From: Salinispora pacifica CNR114 | Lineage (GTDB): Bacteria; Actinomycetota; Actinomycetes; Mycobacteriales; Micromonosporaceae | Direction: 5' to 3' | Assembly (NCBI RefSeq): GCF_000514775.1 | Contig: NZ_AZWO01000013.1 | Span: 200-64,199, forward strand | Length of the DNA stretch: 64,000 bases | Shown here: positions 17,712 through 26,648 of the stretch, one piece after another | Layout of the letters: each line of letters opens with the position of its first letter | How positions within the stretch are numbered: position 1 is the first letter of the stretch | Translations under genes and position numbers: made by a program | The notes under the pieces: generated by a model | Databases searched by the model: none | Seen by the model: the letters and a program-made list of their open reading frames with translations, nothing else | Told to the model about the DNA's origin: nothing

Positions 17712-19400
17712 ATGAGCGAACTCACCCACAACCTCATGGACGGCACCGAACTCGCCGCCACCGCACCGGTACGCCCGGAAGCGCCCACCTTCGCCGAGTT
17801 GGGCGCCCGGCAAGAGACCGTTGACGCGCTGAAGGCCGCCGGGATCACCCGGGCCTTCGCCATCCAGGAGTACGCGCTGCCGATCGCGCTGCGCGGCGTC
17901 GACCTGATCGGCCAGGCCCCGACCGGCACCGGCAAGACCCTCGGCTTCGGCGTGCCGCTGCTGGAGCGGGTCTTCGCGCCCGCCGAGGGCGGCGACGGCA
18001 CCCCACAGGCGCTGGTCGTCGTACCCACCCGCGAGCTGGGCATCCAGGTCGCCAAGGACCTCAAGGCCGCGGGCAGTACCCGTGGTGTCCGGGTGCTGCC
18101 GATCTACGGCGGGGTGGCGTACGAACCGCAGATCGAGGCGCTCCGCACGGGTGTGGAGATCCTGGTCGGCACCCCCGGCCGCCTGCTCGACCTGGCCAAG
18201 CAGAAGCAGCTGCAGCTGGACCGGGTCCGCGCGCTCGTCCTGGACGAGGCCGACCGGATGCTGGACCTGGGCTTCCTCGACGATGTCGAGAAGATCCTGG
18301 CGATGCTGCCGGAAGAGCGGCAGACGATGCTCTTCTCGGCCACGATGCCGGACCCGATCGTCGCACTGTCCCGGCGCTTCCTGCGCCGACCGATGACGAT
18401 TCACGCCGGGCACACCGCCGAGACCGGCCCTTCACCGCAGACCCAACAGCTGGCCTACCGCACCCACTCCCTCAACAAGATCGAGATTGTGGCGCGGATC
18501 CTCCAGGCCAAGGGGCGCGGGCTGACCATGATCTTCACCCGGACCAAGCGTGCGGCCGACCGGGTCGCGGCGGATCTGGACTTCCGTGGCTTCGCCGTGG
18601 CTGCCGTCCATGGCGACCTCGGCCAGGGCGCCCGAGAGCGGGCACTGCGCGCCTTCCGCACCGGCAAGATCGACACCCTGGTCGCCACCGACGTGGCCGC
18701 CCGGGGCATTGATGTCAGCGGCGTTACGCACGTCCTCAACTACGACTGCCCGGAAGACCAGGACACGTACACCCACCGGATCGGCCGGACCGGCCGGGCG
18801 GGGGCGAGCGGCGTCGCGGTGACCTTCGTCGACTGGGACGACATGCCCCGCTGGCGAATCATCGACAAGACCCTCGGCCTGGAGATGCCGGAGCCGCCAG
18901 AGACCTACCACACCTCCCCGCATCTCTACGCCGAGCTGGACATCTCCCCAGAGGTCACCGGCACTCTGCCCACCGGCGCGCGAACCCGGGCCGGGCTCTC
19001 CGCCGAGGCCGAGGAGGACCTCGGCGGACGGTCCCGCCGCGGCGACGGTCGCGGAACCCGCCGGGGCACCGGCCGGGATCGCCGCCGGGGCCGCGGCGGC
19101 GACGCCGGTGCTGGCGCTGGTACCACCACCGAGCCGGGCGAGGCCGCGGAGCGCACCCCCCGCCGGCGGCGCCGCCGCCGGGACGGCGAGGTGGTCACCC
19201 CGGGCGAGCCCGCGGTGCCGGCCGCCGAGACCAGCGAAGCGGCCACCGCCGACTCGTCGGGCAGTGCGGCGCCGAAGCCACGACGTCGTCGGCGGCGCCG
19301 CGGCGGTGGCTCCGACACCAGCACGGCGGCCAAGACCAACACCGGCACGGCGGCCAAGACAACCAACACCGGCACGGTGGTCGAGCCAACCGCCGACTGA
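17712..19400 (+). CDS. DEAD-box ATP-dependent RNA helicase
   Basis: A 562-residue RNA helicase. The Q motif is at about 35-50, motif I APTGTGKT near 70, motif II VLDEADRMLDLGF near 178, motif III SATMPD near 210, and motif VI HRIGRTGRAG near 356, all intact. The last ~150 residues form an Arg/Gly-rich, basic, disordered tail (RRGDGRGTRRGTGRDRRRGRGG and several RRRRRR runs) that should bind RNA non-specifically, as in CsdA/DeaD- or RhlE-type proteins. It probably unwinds structured RNA during ribosome assembly or mRNA decay. The ATG at 17712 starts the conserved protein; the upstream frame is leader sequence. Monocistronic, ended by a hairpin. Confidence 0.92.
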   Translation: MSELTHNLMDGTELAATAPVRPEAPTFAELGARQETVDALKAAGITRAFAIQEYALPIALRGVDLIGQAPTGTGKTLGFGVPLLERVFAPAEGGDGTPQALVVVPTRELGIQVAKDLKAAGSTRGVRVLPIYGGVAYEPQIEALRTGVEILVGTPGRLLDLAKQKQLQLDRVRALVLDEADRMLDLGFLDDVEKILAMLPEERQTMLFSATMPDPIVALSRRFLRRPMTIHAGHTAETGPSPQTQQLAYRTHSLNKIEIVARILQAKGRGLTMIFTRTKRAADRVAADLDFRGFAVAAVHGDLGQGARERALRAFRTGKIDTLVATDVAARGIDVSGVTHVLNYDCPEDQDTYTHRIGRTGRAGASGVAVTFVDWDDMPRWRIIDKTLGLEMPEPPETYHTSPHLYAELDISPEVTGTLPTGARTRAGLSAEAEEDLGGRSRRGDGRGTRRGTGRDRRRGRGGDAGAGAGTTTEPGEAAERTPRRRRRRRDGEVVTPGEPAVPAAETSEAATADSSGSAAPKPRRRRRRRGGGSDTSTAAKTNTGTAAKTTNTGTVVEPTAD

Positions 19401-19418
19401 GCATGCCGCGCCACTGCC

Positions 19419-19450
19419 GACGTCCCTCGCTGACACCAGCGGGGGACGTC
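19419..19450 (+). terminator. Hairpin after the DEAD-box helicase gene
   Basis: A 14-base stem, GACGTCCCTCGCTG with its complement (one U-G pair) and an ACAC loop, 19 bases after the stop codon. Confidence 0.7.
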
Positions 19451-19501
19451 GCGCGCTCAGCCAACTGAGCGCCCACCCCGCCCACCCCGGAGGATGACAC
19501 C

Positions 19502-20704
19502 ATGCCGGAACCCCTGCCCGCCGCGCTCGCCGAAGTGCGGACCCTGCTGCTCGGCGCCGGGCTCAACCGGGCGGTGGCCGCCGGGCATCGCCGGGGGCTT
19601 CGCCCGTCGGTACACCGTGCGGAGCTACGGCCGGTCACCCTCAGGTCCGGACCCCGCCTGCAGGTCATCACCGCGAACGGGAGTGCGCCCCTTACCCGCA
19701 ACCTCGCCCGAGGCGCGGAAGCGGAGGCGGCGGTGGACGCGTTGCTGGCCGAACCCTTCGGCAACTGGCACGTCGAAACCGCAACGACGACCCTGCAGCT
19801 CCGAGTCACAAAGTCCGGTGCGGCACAGGTTCACCGCACGGCGGCCCCGCCGGTAGCCGAGCCGGTCGGGCACGACCGGACGAAGGCCCACCTACTCGAT
19901 CCCGGTGACCCGATCTTCACCGTGATCGGTGGGTCGGCGGCCAAGCGGCGGCAGGTGGACGCCTTTCTGCGCGCGCTCGCCGCGACGCTCCCGGACGGGC
20001 TCCGCGGCCCACTGCGCGTCGCCGATCTGGGCTGCGGAAACGCCTACCTGACCTTCGCCGCGTACCGCTGGTTGACCCAACAGGGCATCGATGTCCACCT
20101 GGTCGGCGTGGACATCCGCGAGGACCAGCGCCAACGCAACACCGAGCTGGCCCGGCGGCTGGGTTGGGCCGATCAGGTGCGTTTCGTGGCGGGAACGATC
20201 ACCGACGCGGCCGTTGGGCCCAACCCCGATCTGGTGCTGGCCCTGCACGCCTGCGACACCGCCACCGACGAGGCGCTCGCGCGGGCGGTGCGGTGGGGGT
20301 CCCGCTGGGTGCTCGCGGCTCCCTGTTGCCATCACGACCTCGCCGCCCAGCTTCGCTCCGATCCCACTCCACCCCCGTACGAGCTGTTGACCCGGCAGGG
20401 CATCCTCCGCGAGCGCTTCGCCGACGTGCTCACCGACGCGGTCCGGGCCGGGCTGTTACGGCTGCACGGCTACCGGGCCGAGGTGGTCGAGTTCGTCGAC
20501 TCCCGCCACACGCCGCGCAACCTACTCATCCGAGCCCGCCACACCGGGGCGCCCCCGACTGGTGAGCACTGGTCGCAGTACCGGAACCTGGTCGACGGTT
20601 GGCGGGTCACGCCGCGGCTGGCGACCCTGCTCGGCGAGCCGGCTGGCGCGACGGCAACCAGTACGACCAGCCGCCAGGTACGCACCACCGACCCGACCGG
20701 CTGA
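19502..20704 (+). CDS. SAM-dependent methyltransferase (Methyltransf_32-like)
   Basis: A 400-residue protein with a class I methyltransferase domain at about residues 155-290. The SAM-binding glycine motif is VADLGCGNAYLTFAA, the acidic strand-2 end is VGVDIRE, and LALHACDTATDEAL with the following APCCHHD are typical of the PF13679 family, which includes METTL25-like and yeast Rrp8-distant proteins. An N-terminal domain of about 120 residues precedes it. The substrate is unknown; a nucleic-acid or protein target is plausible. It contains a TTA codon at 20456-20458. The ATG at 19502 follows a GGAGG site. Confidence 0.8.
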   Translation: MPEPLPAALAEVRTLLLGAGLNRAVAAGHRRGLRPSVHRAELRPVTLRSGPRLQVITANGSAPLTRNLARGAEAEAAVDALLAEPFGNWHVETATTTLQLRVTKSGAAQVHRTAAPPVAEPVGHDRTKAHLLDPGDPIFTVIGGSAAKRRQVDAFLRALAATLPDGLRGPLRVADLGCGNAYLTFAAYRWLTQQGIDVHLVGVDIREDQRQRNTELARRLGWADQVRFVAGTITDAAVGPNPDLVLALHACDTATDEALARAVRWGSRWVLAAPCCHHDLAAQLRSDPTPPPYELLTRQGILRERFADVLTDAVRAGLLRLHGYRAEVVEFVDSRHTPRNLLIRARHTGAPPTGEHWSQYRNLVDGWRVTPRLATLLGEPAGATATSTTSRQVRTTDPTG

Positions 20705-20828
20705 CTTCATCCACAGTGGCCGGTCCCCAACCGCGGCCGCCGTACTACCCTCGAACCACGCACCGTCGAGTGTCGATTCTCGATGACGCGAAGGCCGCAC
20801 CAGGCCGAGGGAAGGAAGATCAGCTGGG

Positions 20829-21242
20829 ATGGTTTCGGGAAAGGGAACCGCACAGGTAGCATTCGCCCACTTCGTCCGGCGCGCCATCGACAATGCCCGC
20901 GCCGAGCGCGGCTGGACGGTGACCGACCTGGCAACCCAGACCGGGATCGGCCGTTCCACCGTCTTCCGCTGGCTCGCCGGTGACTGGCACGACTACCCCG
21001 AGTTGGCCAAGGTGCAGGGCTTCTGCGTCGCGCTCGGCCTACCCGTCGCCGCCGCCTTCCGCGCTCTCGGCCTGCCGGAGGCCGGCCCCACGCCTCGGTG
21101 CGACAACGACGGCCCCCTCGAGGCGGATATCCGGGCGATCCTTGAGCGCCTCGCCGACCCGGCGGTGTCGGTCGAGGAGAAACACCACATCCGGGACCTG
21201 CTTCGCTACCTGGCCCAGCGGCCGATCCACCAACCGGACTGA
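20829..21242 (+). CDS. XRE-type helix-turn-helix regulator
   Basis: A 137-residue protein. Residues ~12-80 form a Cro/CI-type helix-turn-helix (WTVTDLATQTGIGRSTVFRWLAGD), followed by an acidic helical segment (EADIRAILERLADPAVSVEEKHHIRDLLRYLAQR), probably for dimerisation. Similar short regulators are common in Micromonosporaceae and Streptomyces, with unknown targets. The ATG at 20829 is close behind an AGGGAAGG ribosome site. Its stop lies four bases from the convergent recQ-type gene. Confidence 0.85.
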   Translation: MVSGKGTAQVAFAHFVRRAIDNARAERGWTVTDLATQTGIGRSTVFRWLAGDWHDYPELAKVQGFCVALGLPVAAAFRALGLPEAGPTPRCDNDGPLEADIRAILERLADPAVSVEEKHHIRDLLRYLAQRPIHQPD

Positions 21243-21246
21243 GCTG

Positions 21247-23403
21247 TCAACCGGCGACCGCCAGGGCGAGCGGAAGCACCTCGGGCGCTCCCGCCCGACG
21301 CAGCTCCCGGGCCACCATCGTCATGGTCCACCCCGAGTCGACGAAATCGTCAACGAGCAGCACCGGCCCGGCCAGTCCGGCCAGGGCACCGGTCAGCTCC
21401 GACGACAGGGTCACCGAGTCGTACAGGGCGCGTACCCGTTGGGCGCTGTTGCCGCGTGCGCCGCCCCCGGCAGCCACCGCGACGGTGCCGAGCAGTGGCA
21501 TTCGCCCCACCGCGGCGATCCGCCCGGCGAGCGAGGCGACCAGTCGCGTGTGACGGGAGCCGACCGCGACCACCCCGACGGGGCGACGCGGCCAGGGGTC
21601 GGTCCCATGCGCCCATTCCCGGAGCACCTCCACCACGGCGGCGACCACGTCGTCGGGCGCCTCCACGTCGGCCGTGTCCGGCCCGACGAGTTCGCGCAAC
21701 CGCCCGCCCCAGCCGAGGTCGGTCAGGCGCCCGACGGCCCGACCTGGCAGCGCCTGCTCCGGGAGGGCGATCCGCCCCCGGAGCGGGACATCCACCGCGG
21801 CCAAGCCGGTCGGCCAGAGCTTTTTGGGGGCGATCCCGACACCGGAGCGACCGAGGAAGGCCTCGGCCACCCGTAGGGTGTCCTCGGACAGCTCCGCGGC
21901 GAAGGTCGGTGCGGCACATCGATCGCATCGCCCACAGTCGGTTGCCCCCGCGTCGTCCAGGCACTCCCGCAGATAGCGAAGACGGCAGCCGGCAGTGGTC
22001 GCGTACTCCCGCATCGCCGCCTGCTCGGCGGTGCGGGCCGCGGCGACCCGACGCAACCGGGCCTCGTCGTAGGTCCAGGGTTCGCCGGTGGCGATCCAGC
22101 CACCGCGTACCCGGCGGACCGCACCGTCAACGTCCAGAACCTTGAGCATCAGCTCCAACCGGGTACGACGCAGGTCCACGATCGGCTCAAGCGCCGGCGT
22201 GGAGCGGGGACGGTCGGTGGACAGGGCGGCCAACACCGACCGCACCTGATCCTCTGGCGGGAAGGCCAGCGCGGCGAAGTATCGCCAGATCGCGGCGTCC
22301 TCGGCACCACCGGGCAGCAGCAGCACCTCGGCGTGGGCGACGGCGCGGCCGGCCCGGCCGACCTGCTGGTAGTACGCGATCGGCGACGGTGGCGCGCCGA
22401 GGTGTACCACGAACCCGAGGTCGGGCTTGTCGAAACCCATACCGAGCGCGCTCGTTGCCACCAGCGCCTTGATCTTGTTGTCGAGAAGATCCTGCTCGGC
22501 GGCGCGGCGATCCGCGTCGTCGGCCTGGCCGGTGTACGAGGCCACGGAGTAGCCCCGGGACCGGAGGAACTCGGCGGTCTCCGCCGCCGCGGCCACCGTC
22601 AGCGTGTAGATGATGCCAGAGCCGGGGAGTTCATCCAGGTGGTCGGCGAGCCAGGCCAGCCGGTGCGCCGGGCCGGGCAGGTCAACCACACCGAGTCGCA
22701 GTGACTCCCGGTCCAGGCTGCCCCGCAGCACCAGGGTCTCGGGCTGCGCATCGGGCCCAGACGCCGCACCGGGCCGGGACGCCGCACCGAGCTGCTCGGC
22801 GACATCCTGGGTGACCCGGGCGTTGGCGGTTGCCGTGGTGGCGAGCACCGGCGTACCGGCCGGCAGGTTACCGAGGAACGTACGCAGCCGGCGATAGTCG
22901 GGGCGGAAGTCGTGCCCCCAGTCGGAGACACAGTGTGCCTCGTCCACCACGAGCAGCCCGGTGGTGGCGGCCAGCTTCGGCAGTACGGCGTCCCGGAAGT
23001 CCGGGTTATTCAGCCGTTCCGGACTGATCAGGAGCACGTCCACCGCCCCCGCGTGGATCTCCCCGGTGATCTCGTCCCACTCGTCGAGGTTCGCGGAGTT
23101 GATGGTCCGGGCTCGGATCCCGGCCCGGGCGGCCGCGTCGACCTGGTTGCGCATCAACGCCAGCAACGGGGAGACGATCACCGTCGGTCCGTGCTCGCCG
23201 GCCGTCCGCAGCAACGCGGTGGCGACGAAGTAGACCGCCGACTTACCCCAACCGGTGCGCTGGACGCAGAGCACCCGCCGTCGGTCTACCACCAGCGCCT
23301 CAATCGCCCGCCACTGGTCCTCACGGAGCCGGGCGTGCGCTCCGGCCAACCGCTGCAGGACTGCCTCAGCCTGCTCGCGTACCGCCGTTCGATCCTGGCT
23401 CAT
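21247..23403 (-). CDS. RecQ-type DNA helicase fused to a phosphoribosyltransferase-like domain
   Basis: A 718-residue superfamily 2 helicase. Motif I reads QRTGWGKSAVYF, motif II VDEAHCVSDWGHDFRP and motif III ATTATAN; residues ~20-370 make the two RecA-like domains. A RecQ zinc-binding part follows near residues 475-500 (cysteines in CRLRYLREC and CGRCDRC). No HRDC domain is seen. The last ~120 residues instead resemble a PRTase fold, with the PRPP-loop-like motif VLLVDDFVDSGWTMT. It should unwind recombination or stalled-fork DNA; the PRTase-like part could bind nucleotides or PRPP. ATG at 23403, divergent from a lipoprotein gene. Confidence 0.88.
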   Translation of the reverse strand: MSQDRTAVREQAEAVLQRLAGAHARLREDQWRAIEALVVDRRRVLCVQRTGWGKSAVYFVATALLRTAGEHGPTVIVSPLLALMRNQVDAAARAGIRARTINSANLDEWDEITGEIHAGAVDVLLISPERLNNPDFRDAVLPKLAATTGLLVVDEAHCVSDWGHDFRPDYRRLRTFLGNLPAGTPVLATTATANARVTQDVAEQLGAASRPGAASGPDAQPETLVLRGSLDRESLRLGVVDLPGPAHRLAWLADHLDELPGSGIIYTLTVAAAAETAEFLRSRGYSVASYTGQADDADRRAAEQDLLDNKIKALVATSALGMGFDKPDLGFVVHLGAPPSPIAYYQQVGRAGRAVAHAEVLLLPGGAEDAAIWRYFAALAFPPEDQVRSVLAALSTDRPRSTPALEPIVDLRRTRLELMLKVLDVDGAVRRVRGGWIATGEPWTYDEARLRRVAAARTAEQAAMREYATTAGCRLRYLRECLDDAGATDCGRCDRCAAPTFAAELSEDTLRVAEAFLGRSGVGIAPKKLWPTGLAAVDVPLRGRIALPEQALPGRAVGRLTDLGWGGRLRELVGPDTADVEAPDDVVAAVVEVLREWAHGTDPWPRRPVGVVAVGSRHTRLVASLAGRIAAVGRMPLLGTVAVAAGGGARGNSAQRVRALYDSVTLSSELTGALAGLAGPVLLVDDFVDSGWTMTMVARELRRAGAPEVLPLALAVAG

Positions 23404-23507
23404 CCGGCATTTCTACCAGTGCCCCCCGCGCTGGCCGGCGGCCGTCGGCCTACCCGGCTATGTGAGGATCGACTGTGGCAGTCCCCTCAGCTGGAGAGGC
23501 AGCACGC

Positions 23508-24359
23508 ATGACGCGGCGAACCTGCGCCACCCCCCTGGCCCGGCGGGTCACCGTCGGCTCAGCCACCGTCCTGGCCGCCGGTGTTCTGCTGACCGGGTGC
23601 GGATTGGTTAGTAGCGAGCCGCCACCGCCCCCCACCCCGAAGGACGCCCTGCTCGCTGCGGTGCCGGGCGAGAAGACACCGGCGTTCCGCTTCTCCGGCG
23701 TAGACGCCGTCGGCAGGCGGATCACCGGGGCCGTCGACCCGACCGGCAAGGGGATGGAACTGAACATCGCCCCGGCCGACGCCGAGGCCGAGAACGAAGC
23801 CGAGGCCGAGAACGAAGCCGAGTCCGAGTCCGAGAACGAGGCCGATTTCAGCCTGGCGATGTCCTTCCGGGTGGTTGACCAACGCTCCTGGTTGAGGGTG
23901 CACTTCGAGGACGCGGCCGAGCTGAACGAACTACTTGAGTTGCCGCGCCAGTGGATGGAGCTTGACCAGAGCAAGCTCTCGAACCCGCAGGTGTATGACG
24001 GCGCCGACATCGGCAACGCCGGCGTGATCATACGGGCGGCCGATGCGGTACAGCAGCAGGCCGATGGCGCGTACACCGGCACGGTCGACCTGACCGCTGG
24101 GCCGGAGATCGCCGAAGCGGTGGCTGAGGTGGATGTCGCCGCGTTGGGCGAACAGGCCACATCGATCCCGTTCACCGCGGTGGTCGGAAGCGACGGACAC
24201 CTCGACACGCTGACGATGGAAATCCCCGCCGTTGACGAGCAGCCGGCCGCCGAGTTCCTGGTGCGGTACTACGACTACGGCAACGCCCCGGCGATCGCTT
24301 CCCCCACTGGCGACGCGACGCCGGCGCCGGATGTGGCGTACGAGATCCTGGGCGAGTGA
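23508..24359 (+). CDS. LppX/LprAFG-like lipoprotein
   Basis: A 283-residue secreted lipoprotein. The signal peptide (RR near the start, hydrophobic stretch VGSATVLAAGVLLTGC) ends in the lipobox LTGC, with the lipid-bearing cysteine at about residue 31. The remaining sequence (KDALLAAVPGEKTPAFRFSG start, long beta-rich body) resembles the LppX/LprAFG fold, which binds lipids between membrane and cell wall in mycobacteria; the match is a pattern judgement. An acidic insert of AEAENE repeats sits at about residues 93-112. The ATG at 23508 gives a normal signal peptide. Confidence 0.7.
   Translation: MTRRTCATPLARRVTVGSATVLAAGVLLTGCGLVSSEPPPPPTPKDALLAAVPGEKTPAFRFSGVDAVGRRITGAVDPTGKGMELNIAPADAEAENEAEAENEAESESENEADFSLAMSFRVVDQRSWLRVHFEDAAELNELLELPRQWMELDQSKLSNPQVYDGADIGNAGVIIRAADAVQQQADGAYTGTVDLTAGPEIAEAVAEVDVAALGEQATSIPFTAVVGSDGHLDTLTMEIPAVDEQPAAEFLVRYYDYGNAPAIASPTGDATPAPDVAYEILGE
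23781..23844 (+). repeat. 18-bp tandem repeat encoding AEAENE
   Basis: Two exact 18-base units (GCCGAGGCCGAGAACGAA) at 23781-23798 and 23799-23816 plus a degenerate third, in frame within the lipoprotein gene, giving a flexible acidic loop. Confidence 0.8.
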
Positions 24360-24386
24360 GCGGACGGCGGCGAGGGTCCGCCGCCG

Positions 24387-25133
24387 TCACCGGCCCAGGA
24401 CCGACCCGCCGTTGACGCCGAGGACCTGCCCGGTGACGTAGCCGGCGGACGGGCCGGCGAGGTAGCGGACCGCCGCGGCGATGTCGTCCGGGGTGCCGGC
24501 GCGCCCCACCAGCGTGTCCGCAACCCGCCGGGCGTGCCCCTCGGGGGTCATCCGGCCACCGAAGAACTCGGTGTCCGCGACGTACCCGGGGCTGACCACG
24601 TTGACGGTGATCTGCTCCGGCCCGAGCCGCACCGCCAAGTCGTACGCCCAGCCGTGCAGGGCGGCCTTCGCCGCCGAGTACGGCCCACCTCCGCCCCGCT
24701 GCGCCGCGATCGAGCTGACCAGAATCACCCGGCCACCGGGGCGGCGCAACGCTGGCCGCAGCGCCTCGGTGAGCAGGACGGCGGTGAGAACGTTCGCCTC
24801 GAGATTGGCCCGCCACTGCTCGGCGATCCCGACCAGCGTTTCGGCCTCCCCACCGAGGTAGCCCCCGGCGTTGTTGACGACCGCGTCCACCGCTCGGCCT
24901 TCGACCGCCTCGACCACCCGGGGAACTTGCTGCGGGTCGGTCAGGTCCGCCACCACCGCCCGCACCGCACCGGGTCGGGCGAGATCCCAGGAGAGTCGAG
25001 CCGTGGTGGCCCGCAGCGTCTCCTCCCGCCGGCCCACGACGAGCACGTCGAAACCGTCCACGGCGAGCGCCTCCGCGGTGGCCGCGCCGATTCCGGTGCC
25101 GCCGCCACTGACCACGGCCAGCCGCTCGCCCAT
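24387..25133 (-). CDS. Short-chain dehydrogenase/reductase
   Basis: A 248-residue classical SDR: cofactor motif SGGGTGIG at about 9-16 (Thr of the usual TGxxxGxG replaced by Ser), NNAG near 87, catalytic Ser in VILVSSIAAQ and the YSAAK motif near 152-156. The C-terminal GYVTGQVLGVNGG is the standard family ending. Substrate unknown. The ATG at 25133 is chosen because it begins directly before the first beta strand; an upstream in-frame ATG would add a Gly-rich extension. The gene is divergent from ktrB. Confidence 0.88.
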   Translation of the reverse strand: MGERLAVVSGGGTGIGAATAEALAVDGFDVLVVGRREETLRATTARLSWDLARPGAVRAVVADLTDPQQVPRVVEAVEGRAVDAVVNNAGGYLGGEAETLVGIAEQWRANLEANVLTAVLLTEALRPALRRPGGRVILVSSIAAQRGGGGPYSAAKAALHGWAYDLAVRLGPEQITVNVVSPGYVADTEFFGGRMTPEGHARRVADTLVGRAGTPDDIAAAVRYLAGPSAGYVTGQVLGVNGGSVLGR

Positions 25134-25313
25134 GCGCCATCCCCCTCCGAAGCCACCGTCGCTCAGGAGGTTAGCGGGGTACGCACCACGCCCGGGGGCC
25201 GCCGCCCACAGGTTGACCTGAACGCTCACAGAAAGTCGGCTTCTCGTCGCAGGTTGGCCTTCCTGACTGCCGTTTCCACCCCACTATCGACGGCGAAAAG
25301 TGAAGATTGTCGG

Positions 25314-26648
25314 GTGCAATGGCTGTTGCGGCGTCCCGTTCGGCTGGTGCCGATCGGGTTCGGCGCCACGGTCCTCATCGGCACCCTCACGCTGATGCTG
25401 CCGTGGGCGACCGGCCAGCAGCGGCACACGCCATTCGTCACCGCGCTCTTCACCTCGGCCTCCGCGGTCTCGGTGACCGGCCTGGCCGTGGTGGACACGC
25501 CGAACTACTGGAACGACTTCGGCCTGGCGGTGATCACCATCCTCACCCAGATCGGCGGCCTCGGCATCGTGACCGGCGCCACCCTGGTCGTCCTGGTGGT
25601 ATCCCACCGCCTCGGGCTGCGTAACCGGCTACTCGTGCAGGCCGAGACCGCCCAGTTCGGCCTCGGCGATGTCCGCCGGCTGCTGTTTCGGATCGCCGCC
25701 ATCTCACTGACCGTCGAAGCGATCATCACCGTCATCCTGACCCTGCGCCTGTGGGGTCGGTACGACTACCCCTTCGGCGAGGCGCTCTGGGTCGGCCTCT
25801 TCCACGCCGTACAGGCCTTCAACAACGGCGGCTTCACCCTCTACAGCGACGGGCTGATCGGGCTCTCCGGCGACGCCTGGCTCGTCCTGCCGATGGCGTT
25901 CGGGGCGCTGCTCGGCGGGCTCGGCTTCCCGGCCCTGTTCGAGGCCGTCCGTGGTCGGCGGCGCCCGGCGCACTGGTCGATCTCCACCAAGCTCACCATC
26001 TGGGGCGGCGTGACCCTGCTGGTCGTTGGCTTCCTCGCCCTCCTGGCCGCCGAATGGTCCAACCCATTCACGCTGGGCATCTACCCGTGGCCGGAGAAGC
26101 TCCTCGCCGCGTTCGCCCAGAACGCGTTCTTTCGTACCGGCGGCTTCAACGTGATCAACATCGAGGCGCTCGGCGAGGAGGCCATCCCGGCGATCATCGC
26201 ATTGATGTTCATTGGCGGCGGGAGCGCCAGCACCGCCGGCGGCATCAAGGTCAGCACCTTCTTCCTCCTCGCCTTCGTGATCTGGGCCGAACTGCGGGGT
26301 GAGCCGGATGTCACCATCCGCCACCGCCGGGTCGCCACGGCCAGCCAGCGGCAGGCGGTCACGGTTGCGTTGCTTGGCGTGGCCATCGTGGTCGTCGGCA
26401 CGGTGACGTTGATCCTGCTGACCGAGGGGACGCCCCACCACGTGGCGCTCTTCGAGGTGACCTCGGCCTTCAGCACGGCGGGCCTCTCCCTGGGTATCGC
26501 CCCCGACCTGCCCGACAGTGGACAATATGTACTTATTGTCCTTATGTTTATCGGCCGGGTCGGGCCACTGACCCTGGGGTCGGCACTCGCGCTGAACACC
26601 CGACGACGGCTGTACCGCTACCCGGAGGAGCAACCCATTGTCGGCTAG
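25314..26648 (+). CDS. ktrB: Potassium uptake protein KtrB/TrkH family
   Basis: A 444-residue membrane protein made of four M1-P-M2 units. The four selectivity loops are visible: SAVSVTGLAV, AFNNGGFT, FFRTGGFN and SAFSTAGLSLG, each with the key glycine. It forms the ion-conducting subunit of a Ktr/Trk system. The GTG at 25314 (VQWLLRRPVRLVPIGF) starts at the first helix; no ATG suits. The C-terminus overlaps the ktrA start by eleven bases. Codons at 26520-26550, in the last P-loop-to-helix region, are unusually AT-rich (see findings). Confidence 0.92.
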   Translation: MQWLLRRPVRLVPIGFGATVLIGTLTLMLPWATGQQRHTPFVTALFTSASAVSVTGLAVVDTPNYWNDFGLAVITILTQIGGLGIVTGATLVVLVVSHRLGLRNRLLVQAETAQFGLGDVRRLLFRIAAISLTVEAIITVILTLRLWGRYDYPFGEALWVGLFHAVQAFNNGGFTLYSDGLIGLSGDAWLVLPMAFGALLGGLGFPALFEAVRGRRRPAHWSISTKLTIWGGVTLLVVGFLALLAAEWSNPFTLGIYPWPEKLLAAFAQNAFFRTGGFNVINIEALGEEAIPAIIALMFIGGGSASTAGGIKVSTFFLLAFVIWAELRGEPDVTIRHRRVATASQRQAVTVALLGVAIVVVGTVTLILLTEGTPHHVALFEVTSAFSTAGLSLGIAPDLPDSGQYVLIVLMFIGRVGPLTLGSALALNTRRRLYRYPEEQPIVG

